Positions 15,102 to 23,164 are shown, counted from the stretch's first letter. The stretch is 24,953 bases of DNA from CAZOKO01 sp964580455 (GCA_964580455.1 CAZOKO010000032.1:1-24953); one strand, 5' to 3'. Made by a program: numbers and translations. Notes: generated by a model not told the origin, from the sequence alone.

Positions 15102-16511
15102 ATGTCAAGGATAAATAATGAAGAGATGATAGAGCGTTTTAGACCTTTTAAAGAGCGGATGCGAAACGCTGGTCTGCAGGATATAGTAATTGAGACATTC
15201 CGGCACAACTACTACCAGCTTTTAAGTGGTGGAGCCGGGTCTATCAGCCGTTTACAAATCGACCCGATTGATAATGTCCCTGATATGGAAAAGCTTGAAG
15301 ATTTTACTGAGATTGGACAGACTGCCATGAAGAAGGCTGTGGTTATCAAGCTGAACGGTGGACTGGGCACAGGGATGGGGATGAAAAAGGCTAAATCCCT
15401 CCTTGAAGTGAAAAATGGTCTATCTTTTCTGGATATCATTGCCAGGCAGGTGCTTCACATTCGCCGTACCTGTGATTGTAAGCTTCCCCTGGTTTTAATG
15501 AACAGTTTCAGCACTCAGGCGGATTCCCTTGCTGCTCTTGAGAGATATCCTGAGTTAAAAAGTGAAATCCCTTTAGATTTTTTACAGCACAAAGTACCAA
15601 AGATTGACCAGAATAGTTTAGTCCCGATTGACTGGCCTCAAAATCCTGAACTGGAATGGTGTCCCCCAGGACATGGAGATATCTACATCGCCCTGGTTAC
15701 TTCAGGTATGCTTGATACTTTGCTATCAAAGGGTTATGAGTATGCCTTTGTCTCTAATGCGGATAATCTTGGTGCGGTAATAGATATTCAGATTCTTGGC
15801 TATTTTGCTTCCTGTAATATTTCTTTTATGATGGAAGTTGCAGACCGTACCGAAGCGGATAGAAAAGGTGGACATCTGGCACGCTTGAAAAATGGCAGTC
15901 TTACTTTAAGAGAATCGGCTCAGTGCCCTGAAGAGGAGGAGGAAGAATTTCAGAATATCACCATCTACAAATACTTCAACACCAATACCCTGTGGGTTAA
16001 TCTGGCTTCTTTAAAGGCATTAGTTAAGGAGAAGAATAATATGCTTCCCTTGCCTCTTATCTGCAATAGCAAGACGGTGGATTCCAGAGATAAGTCTTCA
16101 CCTATGGTTTTTCAATTAGAGACTGCCATGGGCTCGGCTATTTCGGTATTTCCCGGGGCCCAGGCTCTTCGTGTGCCCAGGATTCGTTTTGCACCGGTTA
16201 AAGCATGTGTGGATCTGCTGGGACTATGGTCAGATGCCTATGTCTTGACAGAAGATTCGCGCGTGATACAGAACCCAGGGAGGAAATTAGGTCAAATTGT
16301 AATTGAACTTGCTCCACGATACTATAAGCTCATTGATGAAATGAAAGCGCGCTTCATCCATGGGATTCCATCTCTCATTGATTGCAGAAAACTGGTTGTA
16401 GAAGGTGATGTCCTCTTTGGAAAAAATGTGGTTATTAAGGGGAGTGTTAATATCACCAATAAAGGGGAGAAACAGCTTGTCATTCCTGACGGGGAAACGA
16501 TTGAAGGATAG
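15102..16511 (+). CDS. UTP-glucose-1-phosphate uridylyltransferase, UDPGP family
   Basis: A 469-residue nucleotidyltransferase of the UDPGP family (the class that includes eukaryotic UGP), not the bacterial GalU type. Motifs are LNGGLGTGMGMKKAKS (about 84-99, nucleotide binding), WCPPGHGDIY (186-195), SNADNLGA (218-225) and ADRKGGH (about 253-259). The reaction is UTP plus glucose-1-phosphate to UDP-glucose plus pyrophosphate, supplying glycosyl donors; a UDP-N-acetylhexosamine pyrophosphorylase is the main alternative. The frame is open from a GTG at 15048, and ATGs occur at 15096 and 15102. I prefer 15102, with GGGA 9 bases upstream, because the extra N-terminal residues look non-native. 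It diverges from the lipoprotein gene. Confidence 0.8.
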   Translation: MSRINNEEMIERFRPFKERMRNAGLQDIVIETFRHNYYQLLSGGAGSISRLQIDPIDNVPDMEKLEDFTEIGQTAMKKAVVIKLNGGLGTGMGMKKAKSLLEVKNGLSFLDIIARQVLHIRRTCDCKLPLVLMNSFSTQADSLAALERYPELKSEIPLDFLQHKVPKIDQNSLVPIDWPQNPELEWCPPGHGDIYIALVTSGMLDTLLSKGYEYAFVSNADNLGAVIDIQILGYFASCNISFMMEVADRTEADRKGGHLARLKNGSLTLRESAQCPEEEEEEFQNITIYKYFNTNTLWVNLASLKALVKEKNNMLPLPLICNSKTVDSRDKSSPMVFQLETAMGSAISVFPGAQALRVPRIRFAPVKACVDLLGLWSDAYVLTEDSRVIQNPGRKLGQIVIELAPRYYKLIDEMKARFIHGIPSLIDCRKLVVEGDVLFGKNVVIKGSVNITNKGEKQLVIPDGETIEG

Positions 16512-16528
16512 GCAAAACAAGGTAGATG

Positions 16529-16646
16529 TTCACCGCAGAGATCGCGGAGTACACGGAGAAAAATATACCAGTATATTAATAATCCCAGAACAGCAGAATA
16601 ATTTTGTTGTTAGTTTCTGCGATCTCAGCGAACTCTGTGGTGAAAT
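16529..16646. repeat. Inverted repeat (TCACCGCAGAGATCGC type)
   Basis: The left arm at 16529-16563 contains TTCACCGCAGAGATCGCGGAG. The right arm at 16614-16646 contains GCGATCTCAGCGAACTCTGTGGTGA. The arms pair over about 25 bases with a few mismatches, loop about 50 bp. It sits between the pyrophosphorylase and radical SAM genes and may terminate or process the transcript. It is related in wording to 11472-11600. Confidence 0.7.
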
Positions 16647-16677
16647 ATAGTAAGGCTGAATAGTTATAAAGGTTGGT

Positions 16678-17733
16678 ATGGCTGGGAAAATATTGCCAGG
16701 TTCTATTGGATTTATTGATCGTGTGAAGCAGGAGTTGAGATTCTTTTCTCTTAAGAGGATTGTCAACCTGCTTTTGGTGGAATTGCAGATTTCATTCAAA
16801 CGATCGAAGTTGTATGGGTACCCTCCTCGTGTCTCGATAGAAACAGGTAACGTATGTAACCTTAGATGTCCACTTTGTCCAACCGGTCAAAGAGCCCCTG
16901 ATGTTAAAAGGGGCTTTATGACATTTGATAACTTCAAAAATATCATTGATGAGTTTGGTCACTGTCTTATCTTGCTGAGGTTATATAACTGGGGTGAACC
17001 TCTCCTCAATAAGGATCTCCTGCAAATGGCTCATTATGCCGTCATGAAAAAGATTAGCACTACAATCAGTACTAATTTGAATATTCTTGAGTCGGAGGTT
17101 GCCCGGCAGCTTTTAGAAGCTGGTTTAACCAAGATTTTTGTATCCTGTGATGGAGCAAGCCCCGAGACTTATGAGAAGTATCATATTGGTGGCAATTTTG
17201 ATCGGGTGATTAATAATATGAAATTACTGGTTAAGGAGAAGCAGAAACGTTCTAATTGTTATACCAGAATTGTCTGGTTATTCCATGTTTTTAAGCATAA
17301 TGAGCATGAAGTGGATGCAGTGAAGAAGATGGCAGAAGAGATCGGTGTTGAATTACGAATTAATAAAATGAGAACTGATATGGGCAAAGAGATATTTGAG
17401 AAAGCCCATGTATCCGTTGAACGAGATAGTCAGTGGATTCCTGATGACCCTAAGTACTGTGCCTTTGATGTGGAACATAAAGAAGTTAAAGAACAAAAGT
17501 CGTTCTGTGATTTGCCCTGGAAAGAGACGGTTATTAATTGGGATGGTTCGATACTTCCCTGCTGTGCGGTATTTGAGGGTAAGTATTCTTATGGTGATGC
17601 ATTTAAATCCGGATTCAAGAATGTCTGGAATGGGAAAAAGTATGTAGCAGCCCGCAGGGAGTTATTAGGGGAGGATAATGGTGGGGGTACGGTTTGCCAT
17701 ATCTGCAAGGCAAGCGGGTTTACCCATTTTTAG
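16678..17733 (+). CDS. Radical SAM/SPASM protein
   Basis: 351 residues. The radical SAM cluster motif is C60-x3-C64-x2-C67 in GNVCNLRCPLCP, followed by a glycine-rich SAM site (NWGEPLLN, 104-111). A SPASM-like C-terminal region supplies C261, C277, C295/C296, C340 and C343 for auxiliary iron-sulfur clusters (FCDLPW, LPCCAVF, VCHICK). Such proteins carry out peptide modification or, in polysaccharide loci, uncharacterised glycan or lipid chemistry. No precursor-peptide gene is visible nearby, so a role in glycan modification is plausible but unproven. AAAGG lies 6 bases before the ATG. The stop codon TAG is part of a dispersed repeat that starts there. Confidence 0.8.
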   Translation: MAGKILPGSIGFIDRVKQELRFFSLKRIVNLLLVELQISFKRSKLYGYPPRVSIETGNVCNLRCPLCPTGQRAPDVKRGFMTFDNFKNIIDEFGHCLILLRLYNWGEPLLNKDLLQMAHYAVMKKISTTISTNLNILESEVARQLLEAGLTKIFVSCDGASPETYEKYHIGGNFDRVINNMKLLVKEKQKRSNCYTRIVWLFHVFKHNEHEVDAVKKMAEEIGVELRINKMRTDMGKEIFEKAHVSVERDSQWIPDDPKYCAFDVEHKEVKEQKSFCDLPWKETVINWDGSILPCCAVFEGKYSYGDAFKSGFKNVWNGKKYVAARRELLGEDNGGGTVCHICKASGFTHF

Positions 17734-17801
17734 CCACAGATAGACACGGATGAACACAGATAAAACTATTTTACCATAAATAACCACAAAGAACACGAAG
17801 G
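17731..17801. repeat. Left arms of dispersed repeats (AGCCACAGAT / ACCACAAAGA)
   Basis: The words TAGCCACAGATAGACACGGA (17731-17750) followed by TGAACACAGATA (17751-17762) and ACCACAAAGAACACGAAGG (17782-17800) match two dispersed intergenic repeat types. No clear full right arm follows; candidate right-arm sequence (CTTTGTGTGCTTCGTG, 17885-17900) lies inside the 3' end of the next gene. The first element supplies the radical SAM stop codon. Confidence 0.55.
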
Positions 17802-17852
17802 AATTGAAATCACAAAGTACAAAGAATTATCTTGGTGTATTCCGTAGCTAAA

Positions 17853-19418
17853 CTAGAAATTCCTTTCTTTTTTCTTTAGTCCCTCTTTGTGTGCTTCGTG
17901 TTGAAAATAACTTTTTGTGAGGTCGAATGTTAATGAGGGGTAGTGCTTTTTTATAAGCCCATTTAGTATAGCCAGGTCTCTTTTCTTTTCACTCAGCAGA
18001 ATCTCTTTTTTCATGTTAAACGTTTCAATATTCTTTAAGTAGATTGAGGGTCTGCTACCTGGTTTTTCTAATACTGCAAAATCACTCTCCGTTATTTTAT
18101 CAGAAAATGTGCCGAAGTGGTGGAGCTTCTTCATAAGCTTTATCAGCAACTCTATTAGGAGTAAGAGCTCTTTTTTTTCTAAAGAGGGTTTAAGAAATTC
18201 TCCAAGAGATGTTTCATTTTCCCTTTTGGGAATAAAAAGATAACCCTCCTGATTACTCTTCACTTTCATTTCCACAAATATGTGGGGAAGGTCGAGAGGA
18301 ATGCCAGCTATTAAAAGAGTGCTCATTTTTGTCCAGAGGGTGCTGGCGGACATAGGGGGAATATATCGAACTACGTTTATTGGTTGCACTCTGCCATTAC
18401 AGGTAAGATCTATATGGATTTCTTCCCTCTGTTTCATATCGGGGGAAGGCAGGCTTTTGGCTGAAAGATCAAATTTTTGGATGACACTGAGGATTTCCTC
18501 TGTTTTGTATCCCTTTCGGATATACCCTTTAATGCTTTCCTGTTCGTATTTTTCATAGAGGGCATCAGTATATACACTTGTTATTCTTCCCCTCAAATTG
18601 TCCTTTTTTAAGAGCTCTATAGTGCGTTCTTGAATAGTCCTTGCAAGAGATGAAATCTTACGCCAGCTTGTATCATTGCCCAGATAGGATTTTAAAAACC
18701 TCAGTCTGTCAGCCAGACTGACTTCCCTTCCCACACGATTTAATTTAGTAAGACATTTCACTCTTTGGTCAAAAGACAGAGTAGGCTTTATTGTAATCTT
18801 TTCAAAATCGGTAAGATAAAGTTTTAGTCCCTCCCTGTCATCTTTTGTGAGAAGAAAGTTGTTTAAGGAAAAATCTGATTGCAAAACTCCTTCCTGGTGA
18901 GTACTCCTGACCAGTATGCCAAACTCTCTGATAATCTTCCATTTTTCAAGAAGACTCTGATGTGATCTGCTGGCGGGATATTCTTCCAGAAAGTAGGTGT
19001 TTAGGTCCCGGCACTCCTTCAATTTCTCCAGAACAACATAGCTTTCTTTAATTAGACCCCATCTGCCTTTTTTCCCAACAGCTACAGGAGTAGAGGTAGT
19101 AATACCTCTTCGGGCGATAGCAACTGCTGCCTTCAGTTCTCGCATCGCTTTAGATGATATTATAATATTTTTAAGACGTGCTAAAAGATGTTCGTTCAGG
19201 TATCGTTTGACAATGTATGCCTCATTTTCCTGAGCACCAGGCAGGGTAAAAAACCAGACAGACTTGCGCTTTCCTTTTTTAATCGCAAAGTTTTGTTCAA
19301 AAAAGGCAGATGAGGAGAGATGAGGAATCAACCTCTTTTTTATATGGGATAGCACATCTTCCCTGATGAGCCATTTTATGTCCTGGCAATGAAATGCAGT
19401 GTAACCTTTAACTGGCAT
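17853..19418 (-). CDS. Tandem WaaP-like protein with degenerate second kinase domain
   Basis: 521 residues. Domain 1 has K71 (YIVKRYL), catalytic-loop sequence LQSDFSLNN (179-187) with the catalytic Asp and Asn but Gln where the family has His, metal motif DFE (204-206), TKLN (224-227) and DRLRFLKSYLG (237-247). Domain 2 keeps the fold signature (RDLAILN, 480-486) but has SDKITESDF (439-447) where the catalytic loop should be, NIE (463-465) in place of DxD, and no Lys at the beta-3 position (INVVRY). It is therefore probably a pseudokinase. Likely role: phosphorylation of a glycan or lipid core sugar, with the second domain structural or regulatory. The start overlaps the preceding gene's stop by 11 bp. 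Confidence 0.75.
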   Translation of the reverse strand: MPVKGYTAFHCQDIKWLIREDVLSHIKKRLIPHLSSSAFFEQNFAIKKGKRKSVWFFTLPGAQENEAYIVKRYLNEHLLARLKNIIISSKAMRELKAAVAIARRGITTSTPVAVGKKGRWGLIKESYVVLEKLKECRDLNTYFLEEYPASRSHQSLLEKWKIIREFGILVRSTHQEGVLQSDFSLNNFLLTKDDREGLKLYLTDFEKITIKPTLSFDQRVKCLTKLNRVGREVSLADRLRFLKSYLGNDTSWRKISSLARTIQERTIELLKKDNLRGRITSVYTDALYEKYEQESIKGYIRKGYKTEEILSVIQKFDLSAKSLPSPDMKQREEIHIDLTCNGRVQPINVVRYIPPMSASTLWTKMSTLLIAGIPLDLPHIFVEMKVKSNQEGYLFIPKRENETSLGEFLKPSLEKKELLLLIELLIKLMKKLHHFGTFSDKITESDFAVLEKPGSRPSIYLKNIETFNMKKEILLSEKKRDLAILNGLIKKHYPSLTFDLTKSYFQHEAHKEGLKKKERNF

Positions 19419-20397
19419 GAGTATATTTTCTTTTAATTATCCCTTCCATTAAATCTCGTGCTCTCTTGAGGCTCAGGGGATAAGGGATATAGTTTTCCGT
19501 TTTATCTTTTAACCGGGAAAGGTTATAAGCTTCTATTTGAGCAAAATCCAGCAATACGTAGCAGTTGAAGAAGTCTTTATTTGAGTTGAATTCTTCTACA
19601 TCGCCCTCCGGCAGGTGAGAGAAGTAAGCCTGTTGCCATCTTTTAATCTTTTCAGCATCATCCTGGCAGAAGTGATACTGCAATTTATAGAAGTCTATAC
19701 TAAAGGGAAGATAGCGCAGAGACTCATTATCCAGTAAGTACACTTCGCTGGCATCACTTACCATGATATTGTGCATGTGAGGATCGCAGTGGGAAAGACT
19801 GAAATTTTTGCAGCTTTTAATCATATCCTTGTTGGAGGCAAACCATTGCCAGTAGAGCTTGCACTGCTCTGAAGTGAATAGTTTTTTATAAGCACTAAGA
19901 CGCTGCAATCTCTCTTTAATGTTATTTTTAAGGTACCTCCATAACCCTGATTGCTTACCACCATCAAACCTTCCCCAGCGCACTCTTTTTATGCGATGCA
20001 GGCGGGAAAACGCTTCAGCCACCAGGGGAAAGAAATCCATAATGTTATCCAGCTCTTCACAAATCTTCCCTTCTATTTTTTCTTCACAAACAAAGTAATA
20101 CCCAAACTGTTTGAAGGTTTTTCTACTGAGATCCAAATGGACGATTTCAGGTGCGTTGATTCCATGACTTCGCAAGTGCTGGCTGCCATCCGACATGTGT
20201 TCTGCTTTCCGTTTTTTCTCAGTTCCTTTAAGAATCAGAGGTTTAAACCCTTCTAGAAAGAGGTAAGTAATGATGTTTCTCTGCCCTTTATCAGTAAGTT
20301 CAAAATGATAGGATGAATGTTCTAATGAAAGCTGAGGCAGAAGGTAATCTTTTATGTACAGGTCTAGCTGTTCTATTGATGGGATCGCATTTTTCAT
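19408..20397 (-). CDS. APH/choline-kinase-like phosphotransferase
   Basis: 329 residues from the ATG at 20397. HCDPHMHN (203-210) is the Brenner-type catalytic loop of aminoglycoside/choline kinase folds and LLDNES (221-226) is the metal-binding motif. K57 (LILKGTE) is a candidate ATP lysine. The substrate is probably a sugar or lipid of the same glycan pathway rather than an antibiotic, judging by context. An in-frame TTG at 20418 would add seven residues, but these are encoded by the 8-bp array upstream. No ribosome site is clear for either start; translation may depend on coupling with the preceding GT2 gene. The 3' end overlaps the tandem kinase gene by 11 bp. Confidence 0.75.
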   Translation of the reverse strand: MKNAIPSIEQLDLYIKDYLLPQLSLEHSSYHFELTDKGQRNIITYLFLEGFKPLILKGTEKKRKAEHMSDGSQHLRSHGINAPEIVHLDLSRKTFKQFGYYFVCEEKIEGKICEELDNIMDFFPLVAEAFSRLHRIKRVRWGRFDGGKQSGLWRYLKNNIKERLQRLSAYKKLFTSEQCKLYWQWFASNKDMIKSCKNFSLSHCDPHMHNIMVSDASEVYLLDNESLRYLPFSIDFYKLQYHFCQDDAEKIKRWQQAYFSHLPEGDVEEFNSNKDFFNCYVLLDFAQIEAYNLSRLKDKTENYIPYPLSLKRARDLMEGIIKRKYTHAS

Positions 20398-20438
20398 AGC
20401 AAGCGCACACGCTTGCAAGCTGGCAAGCCTGCAAGCCT
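20398..20438 (-). repeat. Five-unit 8-bp tandem array directly before a start codon
   Basis: On the minus strand the entire gap between the GT2 stop and the next ATG reads AGGCTTGC AGGCTTGC, CAGCTTGC, AAGCGTGT, GCGCTTGC, then T and the ATG. The first two units are identical, the third and fifth differ at one or two positions, and the fourth is more diverged. It replaces the expected ribosome-binding region. Confidence 0.65.
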
Positions 20439-21296
20439 TTATAGCTTTAACAAACTTAAGGCGTAGTAAAAAAGTATTTTTGGATTTAGAGGATTAAAGT
20501 CAAGAGAGCGCTTGAGATATTTTTTGCCTTCGATTTCTTTCCCTCGATTGAGATAGTGTCTGCCTACGTAGTGGTAATTGCTTGCCAGTCTTTTTCGATA
20601 TAGAGTTTGCGGTATGCATACTTTCAGGTAATCCTTTTCCAGAACTTTCAGACGCATAAGCCTGCCGGCGAGACTATCTGTGCTTATACCTTTGGGATTG
20701 TCGGTGTAGACTGCCAGCGGCTCATTAATAAAACCAACAGGGTATTCTCTTGCAATACGCAGCCATAGATCATATTCTTCACATTCAGGCAGTGATTCGT
20801 CAAACAACCCTACCTTTTCAAAGCACTCCTTCTTGATCATGGCAGATGAGGTACGGATGAAGTTTGCTTTGAAGAGATCAGTGAGAACCCAGCCGGATTT
20901 CCCCGGCCTGTTCTTTTTACGCAGTTTCCCATCAGGGGTGATAGATGAACAGCGAGTTGCTACCATACCATAGTGAGAATTCCTGCTGAAGCATTCTATC
21001 TGACGTTCTAACTTTTCAGGCAGCCAATAGTCATCTGAGTCAAGAAAAGCAATATAGTCTCCTTGAGCTTCTTTTATTCCCTTGTTTCTGGTTGTCGGAA
21101 TGCCTTTGTTGTCCTGGCAAAAGTAGCGGATGTTGTCCTGGTAGGGTTTTAGCACTTCTTTGGTGTCATCGCTTGAACCATCGTCTATGATAATAATCTC
21201 ATAATCTTTATAGGTTTGTTTAAGCACTGAATCTAATGCAATAGTAATATAGTCTCTGCGATTGAAAGTGGGGATTATAATACTAATCTTACTCAT
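20439..21296 (-). CDS. GT2 family glycosyltransferase
   Basis: A complete 285-residue GT-A enzyme. ISIIIPTFNRRDYI (5-18) opens the nucleotide-binding fold, DDGS is at 38-41, the metal-binding DSDD at 86-89, and the acceptor-side region CEEYDLWLR at 172-180 carries the ED-like catalytic base. The C-terminal 60 residues are basic and end FYYALSLLKL, without a clear transmembrane segment. It would transfer one sugar from an NDP donor to the growing glycan at the inner membrane; the sugar is not predictable. The upstream gene ends 18 bp away, and GGGA lies before the ATG as a weak ribosome site. Confidence 0.85.
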   Translation of the reverse strand: MSKISIIIPTFNRRDYITIALDSVLKQTYKDYEIIIIDDGSSDDTKEVLKPYQDNIRYFCQDNKGIPTTRNKGIKEAQGDYIAFLDSDDYWLPEKLERQIECFSRNSHYGMVATRCSSITPDGKLRKKNRPGKSGWVLTDLFKANFIRTSSAMIKKECFEKVGLFDESLPECEEYDLWLRIAREYPVGFINEPLAVYTDNPKGISTDSLAGRLMRLKVLEKDYLKVCIPQTLYRKRLASNYHYVGRHYLNRGKEIEGKKYLKRSLDFNPLNPKILFYYALSLLKL

Positions 21297-21314
21297 TTGA
21301 AATTCCCATTGTGG

Positions 21315-22460
21315 TTACAGTAAAATGTCATAGATATCTTCCAGTTTAGCTGCCTGTTTTATGATATTAAATTCTTCTTCGATATGTTTCCTTCCGGCTC
21401 TTCCCATAGGTTCCCACAGCTCTGGGTGGATAATTAGATGTTCCAATCTTTCAGCAAGTCCGCTGATATCTTTCTCTTTGACCAGGAAACCGCTTTCTCC
21501 ATCTACAACTACCTCTGGAATATCACAGTGGAAGGTTGAAACAATGGGCATGCCGTAGGCAGACATTTCTATGAGGGCAACAGGAGCTCCTCCTTCGGTC
21601 TCTCCGTCTGAGGGATGGATGCTGGGAGAGAGAAAGATGTGACTGTTCTTAGCCTCTTCAATGAAAGCAGGGTAGGGTAGAAAACCCAGATAATTAACCT
21701 TATCTGCTATCTTTCGGGTGTTTATGATAGAAGTAATCTCCTTTTTGTAATCGATTTCCCGCTGGCTGCGTCCCGCATCGCCGACGAGCGTTACCTCTAT
21801 ATTTTTATGTTTTGGAGTGAGTTTGGCAAAGGCCTCCAGTGCATAGGTAATGCCTTTCTTCTCCCTAAAGGTTCCTGCAATCAGAATCTTTACCTTTTGA
21901 TGGTCAGTCAGTCTTCGGGGAATGAAAGGTATTTTTTCAAGATTGATGCCCAGGTGTTGAACCCGCACTTTAGAATCAGGACAGCCCAGATCCAGGAGAG
22001 ATTTTTTCATGTAGTTCCCTTCAGCCAGTATAAGATCGCATTGCTCGAAGAGCACCCTGAATCTTCTCCTCCATCGCTCTTCTTGAGGAAGAAGAGAGAC
22101 ATCGTGGCCATAGAAAGTGGTGACCTGGGGAATCTTCAACTTTTGTTTAAGTGCAAGGTCAAAGTATCCTCGATTGCCAAAGTGAGAATGGATAAGAGAT
22201 GCCTGGTTTTTTCTTAAAACTTTAAAGAAAAATGGATAATAGAAGTTGGTCAGCTTGACATACTGCCGCTGAAAGAATCGATTCAGGGAATTGAGATCAG
22301 AGAGGGAGTATATTTTTTTTAGTGGAAAGATATCCAGATTCCTCTTCCTGGTAGTAATAACGAGGGATTGATACCTTTTGAGGTGGCTTATCTGGGCATA
22401 TATCCAGCTTCCTGTCCTGAATAAATAGGATCTTACAGAATGGGCAATGACCTTGGACAC
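21315..22460 (-). CDS. GT4 family glycosyltransferase
   Basis: 381 residues of GT-B fold from the GTG at 22460. The N-terminus KVIAHSVRSYLFRTGSWIY resembles the colanic-acid-type GT4 group. FYGHD (116-120) and the C-terminal nucleotide-sugar site EGGAPVALIEMSAYGMPIV (about 289-307) are present. A longer frame begins at a TTG (22493) inside the upstream methyltransferase gene. I prefer the GTG because GAGGAG lies about 10 bases before it, it starts 4 bp after the upstream stop, and the family normally begins just before this point. It is part of the tightly packed minus-strand block C. Confidence 0.85.
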   Translation of the reverse strand: MSKVIAHSVRSYLFRTGSWIYAQISHLKRYQSLVITTRKRNLDIFPLKKIYSLSDLNSLNRFFQRQYVKLTNFYYPFFFKVLRKNQASLIHSHFGNRGYFDLALKQKLKIPQVTTFYGHDVSLLPQEERWRRRFRVLFEQCDLILAEGNYMKKSLLDLGCPDSKVRVQHLGINLEKIPFIPRRLTDHQKVKILIAGTFREKKGITYALEAFAKLTPKHKNIEVTLVGDAGRSQREIDYKKEITSIINTRKIADKVNYLGFLPYPAFIEEAKNSHIFLSPSIHPSDGETEGGAPVALIEMSAYGMPIVSTFHCDIPEVVVDGESGFLVKEKDISGLAERLEHLIIHPELWEPMGRAGRKHIEEEFNIIKQAAKLEDIYDILL

Positions 22461-22464
22461 TTGA

Positions 22465-23154
22465 TTAACGCTCCTCTTTAATTTTGGTGGCAATACAATT
22501 CGCGGTAGCAGAGAGGAAGGGAAAGGGAAAGAGTGTGAAAAGTGCTCGTATCAGTTTGTTTAAAGGATTGAGTAGTCCCAGTTCAAATTTGAGTGATTTA
22601 TTAAAGCTCTTTACCTTTTTAAACCCGGCCTCTTCAAGTTCCTTTTTGAGAGCTTTGGGAGAATGGAGATTAATGTGAGTAGGATCCATTGACTGTTTTA
22701 AGTTGTATGTGCTGGGGGAGTAAGCGATGATAGTACCCCCCTCGCTCAAGACGCGATATGATTCACGTAGAGTATTTCGAGCAGTCTCTTTGGTTAGATG
22801 TTCAATTACCTGATTACACATCACCATCGAGAAGGTTTCATCCTCGAAGGGCAAGGGATCCTCCAGGTACTGGTGTCTTATATCAAGATTGGGCTCTCGC
22901 TTCTTTGCAGCCTGTACTGCATACTCAGAACCTTCCAGACCGATACAGGGAATGCCAAACTTGTAACAGCACTCAACGAAAAGACCAAGGCCGCAGCCTA
23001 TATCCAGAATGGGACCAGGTTTGCCTTTCCTGATACAGCGGGCAAGCAGTTTTCTGGAGGAGTTCCAGCTTTTACGTGAGTAGCTCAGTTCATACATCTC
23101 TCTGTCGTAGATGCAGGATTGCTTCATCGAATTTCTATCAGTTTGCCCTTGCAT
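22465..23154 (-). CDS. Class I SAM-dependent methyltransferase
   Basis: 229 residues. Motif I is ILDIGCGLGLF (49-59), the acidic residue that binds the SAM ribose is in IGLEGSEYA (about 76-84), motif IV is MVMCNQVIEHL, and post-I FEDETFSMV precedes it. This is the Methyltransf_11/23 type often found in glycan loci, where it methylates a sugar hydroxyl or a lipid carrier intermediate. The C-terminal third has a hydrophobic patch (RALFTLFPFPFLSATA) that may contact the membrane. AGGTG precedes the ATG by 7 bases, and the gene starts 10 bp after the acyltransferase stop. Confidence 0.82.
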   Translation of the reverse strand: MQGQTDRNSMKQSCIYDREMYELSYSRKSWNSSRKLLARCIRKGKPGPILDIGCGLGLFVECCYKFGIPCIGLEGSEYAVQAAKKREPNLDIRHQYLEDPLPFEDETFSMVMCNQVIEHLTKETARNTLRESYRVLSEGGTIIAYSPSTYNLKQSMDPTHINLHSPKALKKELEEAGFKKVKSFNKSLKFELGLLNPLNKLIRALFTLFPFPFLSATANCIATKIKEER

Positions 23155-23164
23155 GGTTATTCAC

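Noticed and set aside
11472..17801. CRISPR-like array
   Set aside because: The repeated words are dispersed, inverted and different at each site; there is no regular repeat-spacer spacing and no cas gene.
19408..20397. Aminoglycoside resistance gene
   Set aside because: The fold matches APH but the context is glycan synthesis and nothing ties it to antibiotics.
22461..22493. TTG start extending the GT4 gene into the methyltransferase gene
   Set aside because: Family N-terminus begins later and a GAGGAG precedes the GTG at 22460.
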